Of a stretch of DNA of 64,000 nucleotides, positions 26,501 to 35,782 are shown piece by piece (position 1 is the stretch's first letter; each line of letters opens with the position of its first letter). The position numbers and the translations under genes are program-made. Under the pieces are notes generated by a model. The model searched no databases and was not told the DNA's origin. It saw only the letters and a list, made by a program, of their open reading frames with translations. The DNA is from Aurelia coerulea (taxonomy: Eukaryota; Cnidaria; Scyphozoa; Semaeostomeae; Ulmaridae). The stretch lies in NCBI GenBank assembly GCA_039566865.1, contig CM076949.1, positions 310,001-374,000 of the forward strand, read 5' to 3'.

Positions 26501-28314
26501 AATGTCTCAGCAGGCAAAATCAATCAAAGTTGTATGAAATAAAATGTATGAAAAACAAAATTGCAGCCTTTTTTATTGGCGTATTGTCTGTTTGGAGTCA
26601 GCCTCAATGCTGTATGGAACTTGAAAATTGTGTTTAGATAAAAAAATCTGGCAAACAGAATTTTTTTCAATAGAATTTTTAATGTCTAATACAATGTTTG
26701 AATGTCAAAATGACCACCCATTATTATAATTATCCAGAAGGAAAATTCTTTCTAGATAAAGCCAAAGATCTTCAGCTTAAGATTTAAAAACGGTTTGCCG
26801 AATCAGTAATGTTTCTGACATTCTTTCTTTTGCCTTGACAATATTTCCATTATTCAGTTGTGTTTTGAAGGTGAAGGTAAAGTTGCAATTTTCAGTGTTA
26901 AGTACTGGGATTGCATACTGTAAGTAGATGAGACATAGTCAAGTCTGCAACCCCTTGTCATGACGGTGGGGTTTTAGGTGGGATTGAACCCTGGACCCTG
27001 TCCACCTGGTTTTTCTGGCTGCAAAATCAGATGATTGTACCACTGTGCAACAACAACAACACCTTCCCTCCTAGTTGTGGGCCCATCCTTGCCCAAGGTT
27101 GGAGAACATACATGATTTCGCCTATGAAGTATTGAGTAAAAAAACTGAAGGGCATGAGTAGCCTTTAAATAGCTGCAAGAGTTAGCAGAAAAAAATCAAC
27201 CATTTGTTCTCATACACAAGAACCTTTTCTCATATAGCTGCAAGCAAGCAGCAAGCTTCAGTTGTATAGTTACTAACTAAAGTCCGTCTCAAATGAGATG
27301 TCACACTGAGATTTCAATGACGCATAATTCCTTTGCAAAACATTTCTATTCTTGCTTGTTAATCGCTGGCATTTGCATGTGAAATCTAATTTGAGATAGA
27401 CTATAACGAATGCAAATTTCCATTTGAAGGTGTTTTGGCCCAGTGGTGTAATCCTCTGGAATTGCAGCCAGAACAGTCAGGGGGACAGGGTTCAATCCCA
27501 GGTAGAGCCCTACCACTTGGGCGTCATGATAAGGACTCGATTAGGCCTATTTGGAAGGTGTTGTGGTGCAGTGGTGTAATCCTCTGACATTGCAGCCAGA
27601 ATGGTCTGGTGTTCAATTCCAGGTAAAGCCCGCCACTTAGGCCTCATCATGACAAGGGGTCGTCACAGGCTCGATTAGGCCTTTCTACTTTTTCATCCCC
27701 GCGCTTGCGGCTAAATACCGCAACTTCACCTTCATCCAGGATCCTTGCCTGTTTGGTATAAAAAACATACTATTTTCGGGAAAAAAGCCCACTCCATTAT
27801 GTAAGCAAGTGTCCTTGCCCTTGTGTGTGACAAATAGTGGGCATATAACATAATTCATTAACTCATTCTTGCTCAATTGAACTTCTCTCACCCTGGACTT
27901 AACTCCTGTTCATCAGCTCAGTTTATCTCAACAACTATACTTCAAATAGATCCGTATTGGCTGGTTACGTCATTACAATTTTACAGGGCATCCCAAAGTA
28001 ACATGGGCCTAGGCTAGGCCTAAGCAATAAGAATGGGCCTAAGAGGAAGCCTATTTGACTATCTTGTTGTCAGGCCTCAAATGTTACCCTGCAATTGTAA
28101 ATAATTGATATCAGAATGCAACAGATTAATCAAGGCTTCTTATTTTCAACCCACATATCATTAAAATCAGATGTGAGATGAGCGGAGTAATTTCTGCTGA
28201 CATAAAAACTTACACGAAAACGAAAAACAAAGTTGTCACTCCAATGAGTAAGATTAACGCCCATAACATTGGAACTTGCTTGCTTCCAAAACGTCTTTTC
28301 TTTCCACTTTTCAT
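20571..28314 (-). CDS. ZDHHC5/8-like: DHHC palmitoyltransferase, ZDHHC5/8 type, with a short C-terminal tail
   Basis: Eight exons (transcript order): 28214-28314, 26356-26477, 25814-25971, 25184-25341, 24441-24543, 22806-22897, 21681-21798, 20571-20714. The total of 996 bp encodes 331 residues and every phase fits. It is a multi-pass membrane S-acyltransferase. Landmarks: TM1 (VTTLFFVF), TM2 then [25 protein letters not shown], the Cys-rich domain [18 protein letters not shown], catalytic DHHC at residues 130-133 ([20 protein letters not shown]), two further TMs, [19 protein letters not shown] and [16 protein letters not shown]. The last residues, RTYEVTV, match the vertebrate ZDHHC5/8 PDZ-ligand-like ending. 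Vertebrate members have several hundred residues of disordered tail; here only about 85 lie between the conserved core and the stop. The donor of the DHHC exon (CC|GTATCC) is weak and was chosen by phase. Confidence 0.92.
21863..22492. mobile_element. Foldback element family B, copy 2 (diverged)
   Basis: About 630 bp in a ZDHHC intron. The left end (gctgggtcaaccacatttg, ttgaaaattcatagcacc) and right end (gtgctacgaattttcgaaa, ttttctggctcaccgggta) are inverted relative to each other. The interior parallels the copy at 23061-23670 in order and sequence (for example ttgccatgggatt, gaggtgaaa, tgtgtgaggaga, ttgatcaa). No coding sequence. Confidence 0.8.
22556..22703. mobile_element. MITE family A, copy 3 (diverged)
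   Basis: It contains ttgctctacaaaagagtcca and, inverted at the other end, tccagactctcttagaaaat, plus the family A middle (aaatctgaggaattttcgaa). It lies in the same ZDHHC intron as family B copy 2 and just before exon 22806-22897. Confidence 0.6.
23061..23670. mobile_element. Foldback element family B, copy 1, with clear terminal inverted repeats
   Basis: The left end reads CCGGGTGAGCCAGAAAAAAG then TTCCCACTTTTGAAAATTC. The right end, read on the other strand, is CCGGGTGTGCCAGAAAAAAG then TTCCCACTTTCTAAAATTC. The inverted repeats are therefore about 45 bp. The element is about 610 bp and flanked by TATA, consistent with TA target duplication. Non-coding. It lies in the ZDHHC intron between exons 22806-22897 and 24441-24543. 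A family B end fragment also occurs at about 55160-55195. Confidence 0.85.
26935..27062 (-). mobile_element. tRNA-derived SINE, copy 1
   Basis: On the minus strand this reads ..gttgcacagtggtacaatc.. (A-box-like), then ..tgcagccagaa.. and GGGTTCAATCCC (B-box-like), followed by the shared tail tcatgacaaggggt. It is the same unit as the two plus-strand copies at 27.4-27.7 kb, inverted. It lies in the first ZDHHC intron. Confidence 0.75.
27427..27546 (+). mobile_element. tRNA-derived SINE, copy 2
   Basis: The A-box-like part is TGGCCCAGTGGTGTAATCC, the middle is attgcagccagaacag, and the B-box-like part is GGGTTCAATCCCAGG. The downstream body holds accacttgggcgtcatgat and ctcgattaggcct. It has an internal RNA polymerase III promoter structure but no intact tRNA cloverleaf. 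Confidence 0.75.
27552..27690 (+). mobile_element. tRNA-derived SINE, copy 3, in tandem with copy 2
   Basis: It repeats gaaggtgttgtggtgcagtg, gtaatcctctgacattgcag, GTTCAATTCCAGG and gctcgattaggcct directly after copy 2. The B-box-like part differs by one base from that of copy 2. The tail includes catcatgacaaggggtcg, as in copy 1. Confidence 0.75.
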
Positions 28315-30557
28315 GCTGAAGTATCTTTAATGTTTGCATATGCCGTGATTTATTTCTTCCATGTTAATTAATGAGTAGCTTGGTTGTAAGTAGCTGTGTA
28401 TCTTTGGTCGCCATCTTTTCTGTTCTCTTCTGCGGCATTCAAGGGTGTTGCAATCTTATCAAAACTACATCATAATTTAAATGTCATACTTAATCAGATA
28501 ATTTTTCTTCAAGCTGATTGGATAACACAGAGTCTAGAGGCTTTAAAATAATGACATTTAGATTTTCCCTTCAAAATCTAAAAGTTTAAGAAGGAATTTA
28601 AATGTCATTCCTTATGGAACAATTTTGCTTAAACTGATTGGACAACACTAAGTTTAAGGGGCTTTAAAATGATGACATTTATATTTCCACTGTAGTCCAG
28701 GATTTTTGGGGATTTTTGAAACGAAAAACTCCCCAAAAATCACCAAAATTGGCCAGATTTAAAATGAAATTCAGGTTACAATACAGAGCTCATTTTGTAA
28801 AAGAGACTTTCAAGCTAAATCTAAAATAAATCTTGAATTTGCAAGCTAGATTTTTGTGGTTGAGTTGAGTTTCGAATTGAATTGTATGGAACCACTGAGT
28901 ATGTAACGAAGTCAATTTGGAATTACGTAATGAATCTTGAGGGATCGTACCAATTGTACCAGGAAGAAACTACGCAATGATGATTGCGCAAAATGAATTT
29001 TTGTGTGATGATGTGAGCAGAATGATATGAAGGAAAGGAACCACTCTTTTTGGAACATAGTATCAAAGTGCATACTAATCAATTCTTTATTGGTTGATAA
29101 AGGTTAGGGCCATTTTTACCCTCGTTCGTAATACACGTTTTTTTATATAAGAATACTATGAATTTTTTCCAGCCTCAATATTCTTAAGAAATTTTTCGTT
29201 TTGAGCCTTAGCATTGAGACACAAATATGCGAGCTGAGGCTGAGCAATATTCTTACAATATTCTTAAAATTTGGATGATTTTGAGCCTGAATACTCTTAT
29301 AAGCAAAATATTCTTATTAAAAAAACGTGTACCACTTTCTGTCAAATCCTAAGAAACAAATATTTGAAGATTTGGAAAAACTACGAAGAAGACGAATTGA
29401 AGGATCTTGAGATGATGAAGAATTTTTTATGAAACCGCTTATAAGATAAGATAGTTTGAGTGAATGTATTCAAAGGTCTATACATTTTCGTTACTTTTCC
29501 GATAGTGGCAAATGTGTTTGTTGGAAAGACGTGACCATATCGAATTCCCCTCTTTCCTCAATACCACTTTACCAAAAGCATCTTAATTTCAGCTGCACTC
29601 TTTGAGCATAGGTTCCAAATCTTTTTCTCAGCATAAAAAGGTGGGTGTAAAATTCAATGACCTATTTCTTGTGATTGAGTGGCCTGAAAGAAATTTGAGA
29701 TACTTATCTATAATTCTACCGTTGGACTTTTCAGAAATTTTAAATATTTTTCGAAATTACAGCGTATCCTACATTTTAAAACTCATTTGAGGGTGTGACG
29801 TCATCAAATTTCTAAATCATAAACCCGATATGTGACAGACTTTTGCTTGATACCATATTGTAGGCATTCATAAACTATGGTTTTCTTCGAACTTATTTCA
29901 TGTTGTGTCAAACAGTTTAGAAATTACGATGGTTTTAAGTTTTTTTGAACATTTTTCTTGAATTCTTGAAAAAGAAGAAAACTACTCCAACTCTGAAAAT
30001 ATTGAAGATTTCAGAAAAGTCCAACGGTAGAATTATGGATAAATAGCTGAAGTTTCTTTGAAGTCGCTGAATTTTACACCAGCATGTTCAAAGATTTGGA
30101 ACATATGCTCACTCTTTGGACTTTCGTGCACGGCAGAAATGAAGATCGAAGAGTAAAATAAAAAAGTGAGCAGCAACGTACGTTAACAAAATGAATTTGC
30201 CATCAACAAAATGAAAAGGAATTATGAATTCTAATATTACAATTATCTACAAACGTTCTTATAGTTTTCATGAAATCTTAACAGCGTCTTAATACACTCC
30301 TGTTATACTTCGGGTCTGGTGCGTTCGAAAAGCTAAGGAAAAGGAATACAAAATTACAAAAGTTTTGATTAGTAAGCCCCTAGTACCCGTGTGAAATAAA
30401 TGTCATGCATTTGGAACTGCGATGTAAAAAGAATGTTAGTTGTGGTGATGGTTTACAGATAAAAAAGTTCTGATATGCTTTAAAATACGGATTCAAGATG
30501 GAAACAGATTTCAGTTTCAGTCATCAATAACTCGAGTCATCATTGACATGTCATTAT
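28315..30557. other. Intergenic stretch 5' of ZDHHC
   Basis: This holds the ZDHHC promoter side and several repeats. Two similar segments near 28480-28560 and 28600-28680 share gattggacaacac/taacaca and gctttaaaat.atgacattta, a local duplication of about 80 bp. At 28710-28740 is a short palindrome (gatttttggggattttt / aaaaactccccaaaaatc). At 29125-29335 inverted ends (acacgtttttttatataagaat / ttcttattaaaaaaacgtgt) mark another foldback. The large foldback at 29595-30120 is listed separately. No gene seen. Confidence 0.5.
29595..30120. mobile_element. About 525-bp foldback element
   Basis: The two arms match in inverted orientation along their length: gagcataggttccaaatct / agatttggaacatatgctc; gtgtaaaattcaatgac / gtcgctgaattttacac; ataattctaccgttggac / gtccaacggtagaattat. 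The centre (about 29770-29970) is unpaired. No open frame of note. It lies about 440 bp downstream of the stop of the acidic gene at 30558. Confidence 0.8.
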
Positions 30558-31718
30558 TCACATGACGGAACAACATTGACAATATGTTTTTGTCAAATGA
30601 ACTTGTCGGTATCTTCCAACTACTTTACCAACTGCTTTTCGTGTAATTTTCTGTGACAAATCCAAATTCTCTCCTTTGATTGGCCCAATTTCTTTAGCAC
30701 CTTCTGTCTCGTTGTCAGGTTTGGCATTCTCTTCAGCCTCGTCTTCGTTGTCTGTAGGGTCTGCTTGTTTTTCGTCCTCTTGTTTGGTTTGAATTTCTGC
30801 CTCCAAAAGAGGCTTCTCGTTCTCTTCAATGTCCGGCCGACCATCTGTAATCATTTCATCATCGTCCTCTTTATTCAAAAGTTCAAACTCATCAATGAAA
30901 TCTCCGCCATCCACGTTTTCAATTTTCACAATTTCATCAAGTTCACTTTCTTTCGCTGCTTTTTTTGTTGCTGTTGGTGTTTCCTTCTCCTTCACAGCGT
31001 CTTCAACGTTCTCCGCATTGTCACCCTCTGCAGGTGTCGCGGAATTGTTTTGATCTTTAGGCCCTTTTGTTTCTAATTCAAGAACAACAGCATCAAAGTT
31101 ATCTCTTGATTTTCTTCGTTCTTCGTCTTCCTTTTTTCTTATTTCTGTTGATGTTTCTGCAATATCATCTTCCTCGCTGATACAATCCTCCTCTTCTTTC
31201 TTCTCCTGTTCATTCTTCTCCTCGCATTCCGTACCCCTTACCCCTTCTTCCTTCTCTGTTCCCTCGCTTTTGTAATTAATGTCCTTCGATTCATTTTCAA
31301 CTCCAGACGCTCCTGGCTTACTTTCCTCATCTTCCACCGCCACTTTTTCATCTTCTTGTTTGGTATCCTTTTCATCAATATTCTTTTCTTGCTTCTCGTT
31401 TTCTTCTGCAATTTCTGCATAATTTTTCTTGTCCTGCTTGCTTAGTTTTCTCAGTGACATCTTTTTAATGCGACCTTTGAGTGATTTTTTTTCTTTTCCT
31501 TTTGCTTTATCATCAGTTTGATCATCGGTTAAATCTGAATTTTCTTTTCCACTTTCAGCAAAATCTTTTTGCGGCTGTGAAGATTCTTTTTTGCTCGATT
31601 TCTTCCTCCATCTTTTTGATCTTTTGTTTTTGTTGTCTTTTGGGGTATTTTCATTTTCGAGAAGCGATGAATTTTGTCCTTCATTTGACGTATTAGATGT
31701 ATCCATTTTGTCACTCAT
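30558..31718 (-). CDS. Acidic disordered protein with Cys-rich CaaX-type C-terminus, single exon
   Basis: One open exon of 386 residues. The frame can be extended to a TTG at 31739, but the first ATG is at 31718 (MSDKMDTSN), so that start is used. The N-terminal third has basic clusters (NKRSKRWRKKSSKK at about residues 32-45; SLKGRIKKMSLRKLSK further on). The body is Glu/Asp/Lys-rich and low-complexity, predicted disordered or coiled. The C-terminus is VGKVVGRYRQVHLTKTYCQC then CSVM. The last four residues, CSVM, form a CaaX box of the type normally farnesylated, with two adjacent cysteines able to be palmitoylated. This C-x-C-C-x-x-M layout resembles the lipid anchor of vertebrate paralemmins. 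That link is inference from the tail only. The next gene upstream on the same strand has a similar layout. No enzymatic domain seen. Confidence 0.8.
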   Translation of the reverse strand: MSDKMDTSNTSNEGQNSSLLENENTPKDNKNKRSKRWRKKSSKKESSQPQKDFAESGKENSDLTDDQTDDKAKGKEKKSLKGRIKKMSLRKLSKQDKKNYAEIAEENEKQEKNIDEKDTKQEDEKVAVEDEESKPGASGVENESKDINYKSEGTEKEEGVRGTECEEKNEQEKKEEEDCISEEDDIAETSTEIRKKEDEERRKSRDNFDAVVLELETKGPKDQNNSATPAEGDNAENVEDAVKEKETPTATKKAAKESELDEIVKIENVDGGDFIDEFELLNKEDDDEMITDGRPDIEENEKPLLEAEIQTKQEDEKQADPTDNEDEAEENAKPDNETEGAKEIGPIKGENLDLSQKITRKAVGKVVGRYRQVHLTKTYCQCCSVM

Positions 31719-32429
31719 ATTTGACAAAAAAGCTGTCAAAGATTATATAAAGTTGTACAAATTCAGCAAATTTTCATGCAAACAACAAAACGAGGATAAA
31801 ATGTGCAGCTCGTTCGTGAGTTCCAAGGCAGCTTAGATCATCCTGCGGCAACTGCACTTGCTTATAAAGCATTATACACATGGCTGATCACGTTTCATAA
31901 ACTCGATTGGTCCAAAACATCCATTTCTCTCATTTGATTGGCTAGCACGAATTTTGCACCATAGCGATTGGCTGAACACAAAAAGGTGATGACCCTGCAG
32001 GGAAATGGCAGACATGCAATGTGCATGGTAACAATCCATGCGATCAAATTTGACCTTGATCGGCTAACAATGAACAGGTGTAAACAAGGTTCTTTCTGAA
32101 AACGCTTCATTTGAATAAAAGCTTGGAAATTGGAGAATAAACGCTGGTAATTTCTTATGTAAACTAGACAAAAATATTTTGAACTTCGTCACGAGAGAAT
32201 TGGTACGGTACAATCGAACAATCGAAAAGTTTGCTATCAGTCAAGGAACTAAGTTTCGCTCCCTTCGGGAAACGATAGGCGTCAAGATGCAAGTTAACAA
32301 AAAGAATTTTGAATGTTACTAATTCATTTGGGAGAAAACATTTCCTCGCAAAAACAAACGCTTAAAATCTCTTTCCTCTGTGTTTATTGTGATAAGGAGT
32401 TATCGAGAGCTGTCGCAAATATCGCAATC

Positions 32430-32594
32430 GACCTTTTAGCTATTCTACCAAAGAGCCTGGATCGAGCGACGATATTTTCATACAATTTTATACGTGATGT
32501 TTGATTGAGTGACGCTAGAGATTTTATTATTATCATGCACATTCAAGAATTCTTCAACATCTACAAAATGCTTTTAGATTAGCTAAAAGGTCTA
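32430..32594. mobile_element. MITE family A, copy 4
   Basis: It starts GACCTTTTAGCTATTCTACC and ends TTAGATTAGCTAAAAGGTCTA, inverted copies of each other. It contains GCCTGGATCGAGCGA and the TGATTGAGTGACG middle. About 165 bp, slightly deleted inside compared with the 51.8-kb copy. Confidence 0.8.
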
Positions 32595-33663
32595 TTTTCC
32601 TCGCGGCGATAACTGCCTTGTTAGCAAACGAGGGTCTTGTTTATTAACAGTACAGTACTGTACCACGATATACGGCCATATATGGAAACATTCAGAAACT
32701 TATGGCGTGGTTTTAGGATCGGCCGTCTTTCTGTATAACCGATTATTGGTTATCGGCTTTTTGATTGAGCTCCTTCATGTCTTTTCCCACCGAAAGCTCC
32801 ACCGACATCAAAAGAACAAAGTTCATGCAATGTGCGAAGCAGTAAAAAAACTGCTGATATATTATGAGCCTCTTGCCTGTTTGAAAAGAAGCCTCAATTT
32901 TTCTCACCTTTTAACTGGCTCTGTTCTCTTTTTTTTTTGCTTTCTGGATTTTCGACAAAACCAGTTCACAAGCTACGACTGTTCTATTGCGCTCAGGGGA
33001 AACTGAAGTTAAGACTTCTCTATTCAAGATGGAGCACAAATGAAGGAAGATACCTGAAAAAGTTAGACACGAAAAAACTATAGCTACAGTGATTCTAAAA
33101 ACTCTTCAAAAAGTAACTGAAGTTTAAAGAAGCGAGGTCATCAGGTGGCACCAGGTAAGAACAGAACGCAACTCCGCTCCAAATAAGCCTGCCCGCGCTT
33201 GTTCACACATTCTGATAACACCTGCAGCAGCTTCAACCTGCAATTTAGCAGTCAACAAAATAAGAACAAAAACAAGGAGATACCCTCACTCTGAGATACT
33301 TTGAAATAACAAGAACAGCACGCCAGCCATTAAATGCAGCTGCCCTTCCTCTCATTAATTCTTAACAAGGTTCATCGTCATTAAAACGGCAAATAAAGAT
33401 TTCACGTGGTATTTCTGTTTTCGAACAAACAAATGACGTGATAGAAAACATCACGCGATTGTGCACGAGACTGCGCATATGGTATCTTATTTTCTATTAT
33501 CGGCAATTTGAAGCTCCGAGATGAATCCTTGTTTTAAAGAGAGTCGACGATGTTCAATAGGACACATGCCATGTCTATATCTACACGTCTCTCCTTTTCT
33601 CCCATTGGTGTAGATAACCTTGAGGAGGTATCTTGCCTACAAGCAGACCCATGCCTATTATTG

Positions 33664-33740
33664 ATTACAAAGTCCACTTTGTAATCTATGAAGGGGTTTG
33701 AGGTCAGTCAGTCCATAAAGAAAGAAAGTCGGACGTTCTA
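33664..33740. repeat. Hairpin plus AAAG-tract module (inverted relative to 6.5 kb)
   Basis: It starts with the perfect hairpin gattacaaagtccactttgtaatc, then ggggtttgaggtcagtcagtcc, then aaagaaagaaagtcgg. It is homologous to the reverse complement of 6445-6560, with a much shorter microsatellite. Confidence 0.65.
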
Positions 33741-35782
33741 TCTCTCTTTTGAATAATGGCCCACTCGTAGGCTAAGGGGTATCACAATTACACGATTTTG
33801 TGTTGAAACTGGTTTATAAGAAACTAAAACTAAGATGGCCACAAATTTTAGAAACTCTGGTACTAGGGTGTCGGCGGTGGCAATCGGACGGTGGTAATCG
33901 GATACTTGCGAATAAATCTCGAAAACCAACAGAAAAGTACGTTACAAATGAAATCCAGGGTAGTTCTTGCTGGTTCTTGGTACTGAAAGCTAACAATATA
34001 GATACTAAACATCTTTACGAAAAGCCTTCTCAAATGTAAAACACGCTAAGAGCAGTTGCTTTCGTTATGCGTGGCAGTGTATAGAAGTTGTCGTTGTGAA
34101 CTCGAATTTTATGCCGTTATTTAAACAGAAAAACGGTGGTTTGCGCTTAATTTGCTTGTGCGCAGCCTCAGTAACTCTCTTGCACCGGAAGCACCAGAGC
34201 TACGTGCCAACTAAGCTCAATAAACAAAAACAAAGATGAATGGTAAACAAAAAACAGAGGAAAGCTGTTTATAGCTACGGTAAACATCTACCAAAATAAG
34301 TCCACCAAAACATTATTGAAAGCGGTTTCAAAAGTCGATTTAGTTTATGTTATCTAATTCTTATTTGCCTGTAAGGTTCGTTTTGTTTTTTGTTGGTTCG
34401 TATTATATGAACCTATAAAAACACGAAACAATTCAACGAGACCAAGGTAAATGTAACCGTAATTCATCAAACAAGCCTCTGGGGGATTATTTGAAAAAAA
34501 AACGAATTTTTGGATGGGGGCAGATTTAATCAATGATTTATGGTAGATAATGAAATAAAATGTTCAGAATGAGACATAAAGACAAGGTGAATCTGTAGAA
34601 ACATCTTCATTCCCCGCAAGTTCAACTCAAACTACAAAATTTCAAATAAGAATTATTCTTTTTAACTCAGCCTTGTTCAATAAATGATTTGACATTACAA
34701 CTCAAAACGATTTACACTACAAACGTAATCTCTTTCAATTGGCCTAAGTGTACACAGAAATGTTCAGGAGATTTAATGTAAATGTTCTAGAAAACTTAAA
34801 TTATTCTAAGAGTTATCGAAATAAATAATTACTACCAAAGATTGAGTCACGACAGCTTTTTAAATATAAGAATAATACTTGGTAAGTTGAAAAATAAATC
34901 AAGCAGTTGATTCTGATAATATATTCATGGAAATAAAAACTCAACTAAAAAATAATCAGCTAAAAATTACCGAAAATTGAGCAACTTCTAACCAAAAGAG
35001 CTAATAAAACATAAAAACCCAAGTAACTGAAGATTTGTAAAAAACGAGTTGATATCAGTTGTTACCGATGACGTGCATTCATCCATTTATAAGAGTCGAG
35101 CATTCCTACGATCATACAAGCTTGATAATTTTGCACGTGACATGTCGCATAAAATCCCAAAAGCAGTAGTCGAATTCTTTTCTCGGTGACAGAACATAAA
35201 GACCGATTAGCTTTAGCTAGCAGAAGTAAAAAAGATGGTATGTATTTTCAAGTGCAGCTTCTATCTTGATTTCCAACTCTCGCAAGTTATGCAAGCCAAA
35301 GTATTTGAAAGATAAATGCGAATGGAACTGATTAGAAATGAATTTGCAAGTCCTTTCAAATATTTCATGTCGACGAAGAAACAACTTTTGCGCAAAAATA
35401 AACAAACTGAACTTTGTGCAGCAAATTGGTTCAAAAGAAGCGTTTTCTTTCGGTAATCTTTTTGCACGTTATTATTTATCCCTCTGTCATCTGGCCTAAG
35501 GCCATTAAGATCTGCTTACGCTACGATTTGGCAGCGCGGCATGAAAATAGTTTGAAGCTTATACTACTATCAAAAATAAACTACAATGTAAAATGAAACT
35601 GTGGATCCTACAAGTTAATTAATTTTAAAGATATTAATTATCATGACAATTGACAAGAAAAAGCAAATCCCATTTGAACTCCCCATGACGATAAATCCAT
35701 AAACTATTTCACTCACACTCTAAAATTCTAAAAATCGTTTGAAATGCAATGTAAAAGATTTTCATAACTCACAGAAAAATTG

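Larger units (their letters stand above)
31719..35782. other. Intergenic stretch between the two acidic genes
   Basis: No supported gene. It contains family A copy 4 (32430-32594) and the hairpin/AAAG module at 33664-33740. The open frames at 32707-33006 and 33800-34039 have no splice or family support. The right end, up to 35782, is the 3' side of the next gene. Confidence 0.5.

Noticed and set aside
27427..27690. Functional tRNA genes
   Set aside because: A and B boxes are present, but no cloverleaf with a proper anticodon arm could be folded; repeated bodies and tails indicate a SINE.
30765..31836. Several open frames opposite the acidic gene at 30558-31718
   Set aside because: Phe/Leu/Ser-rich antisense shadows of a Glu/Lys-rich coding exon.
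32707..33006. 99-codon plus-strand frame
   Set aside because: No family signal, poly-Phe content and no splice or conservation support.
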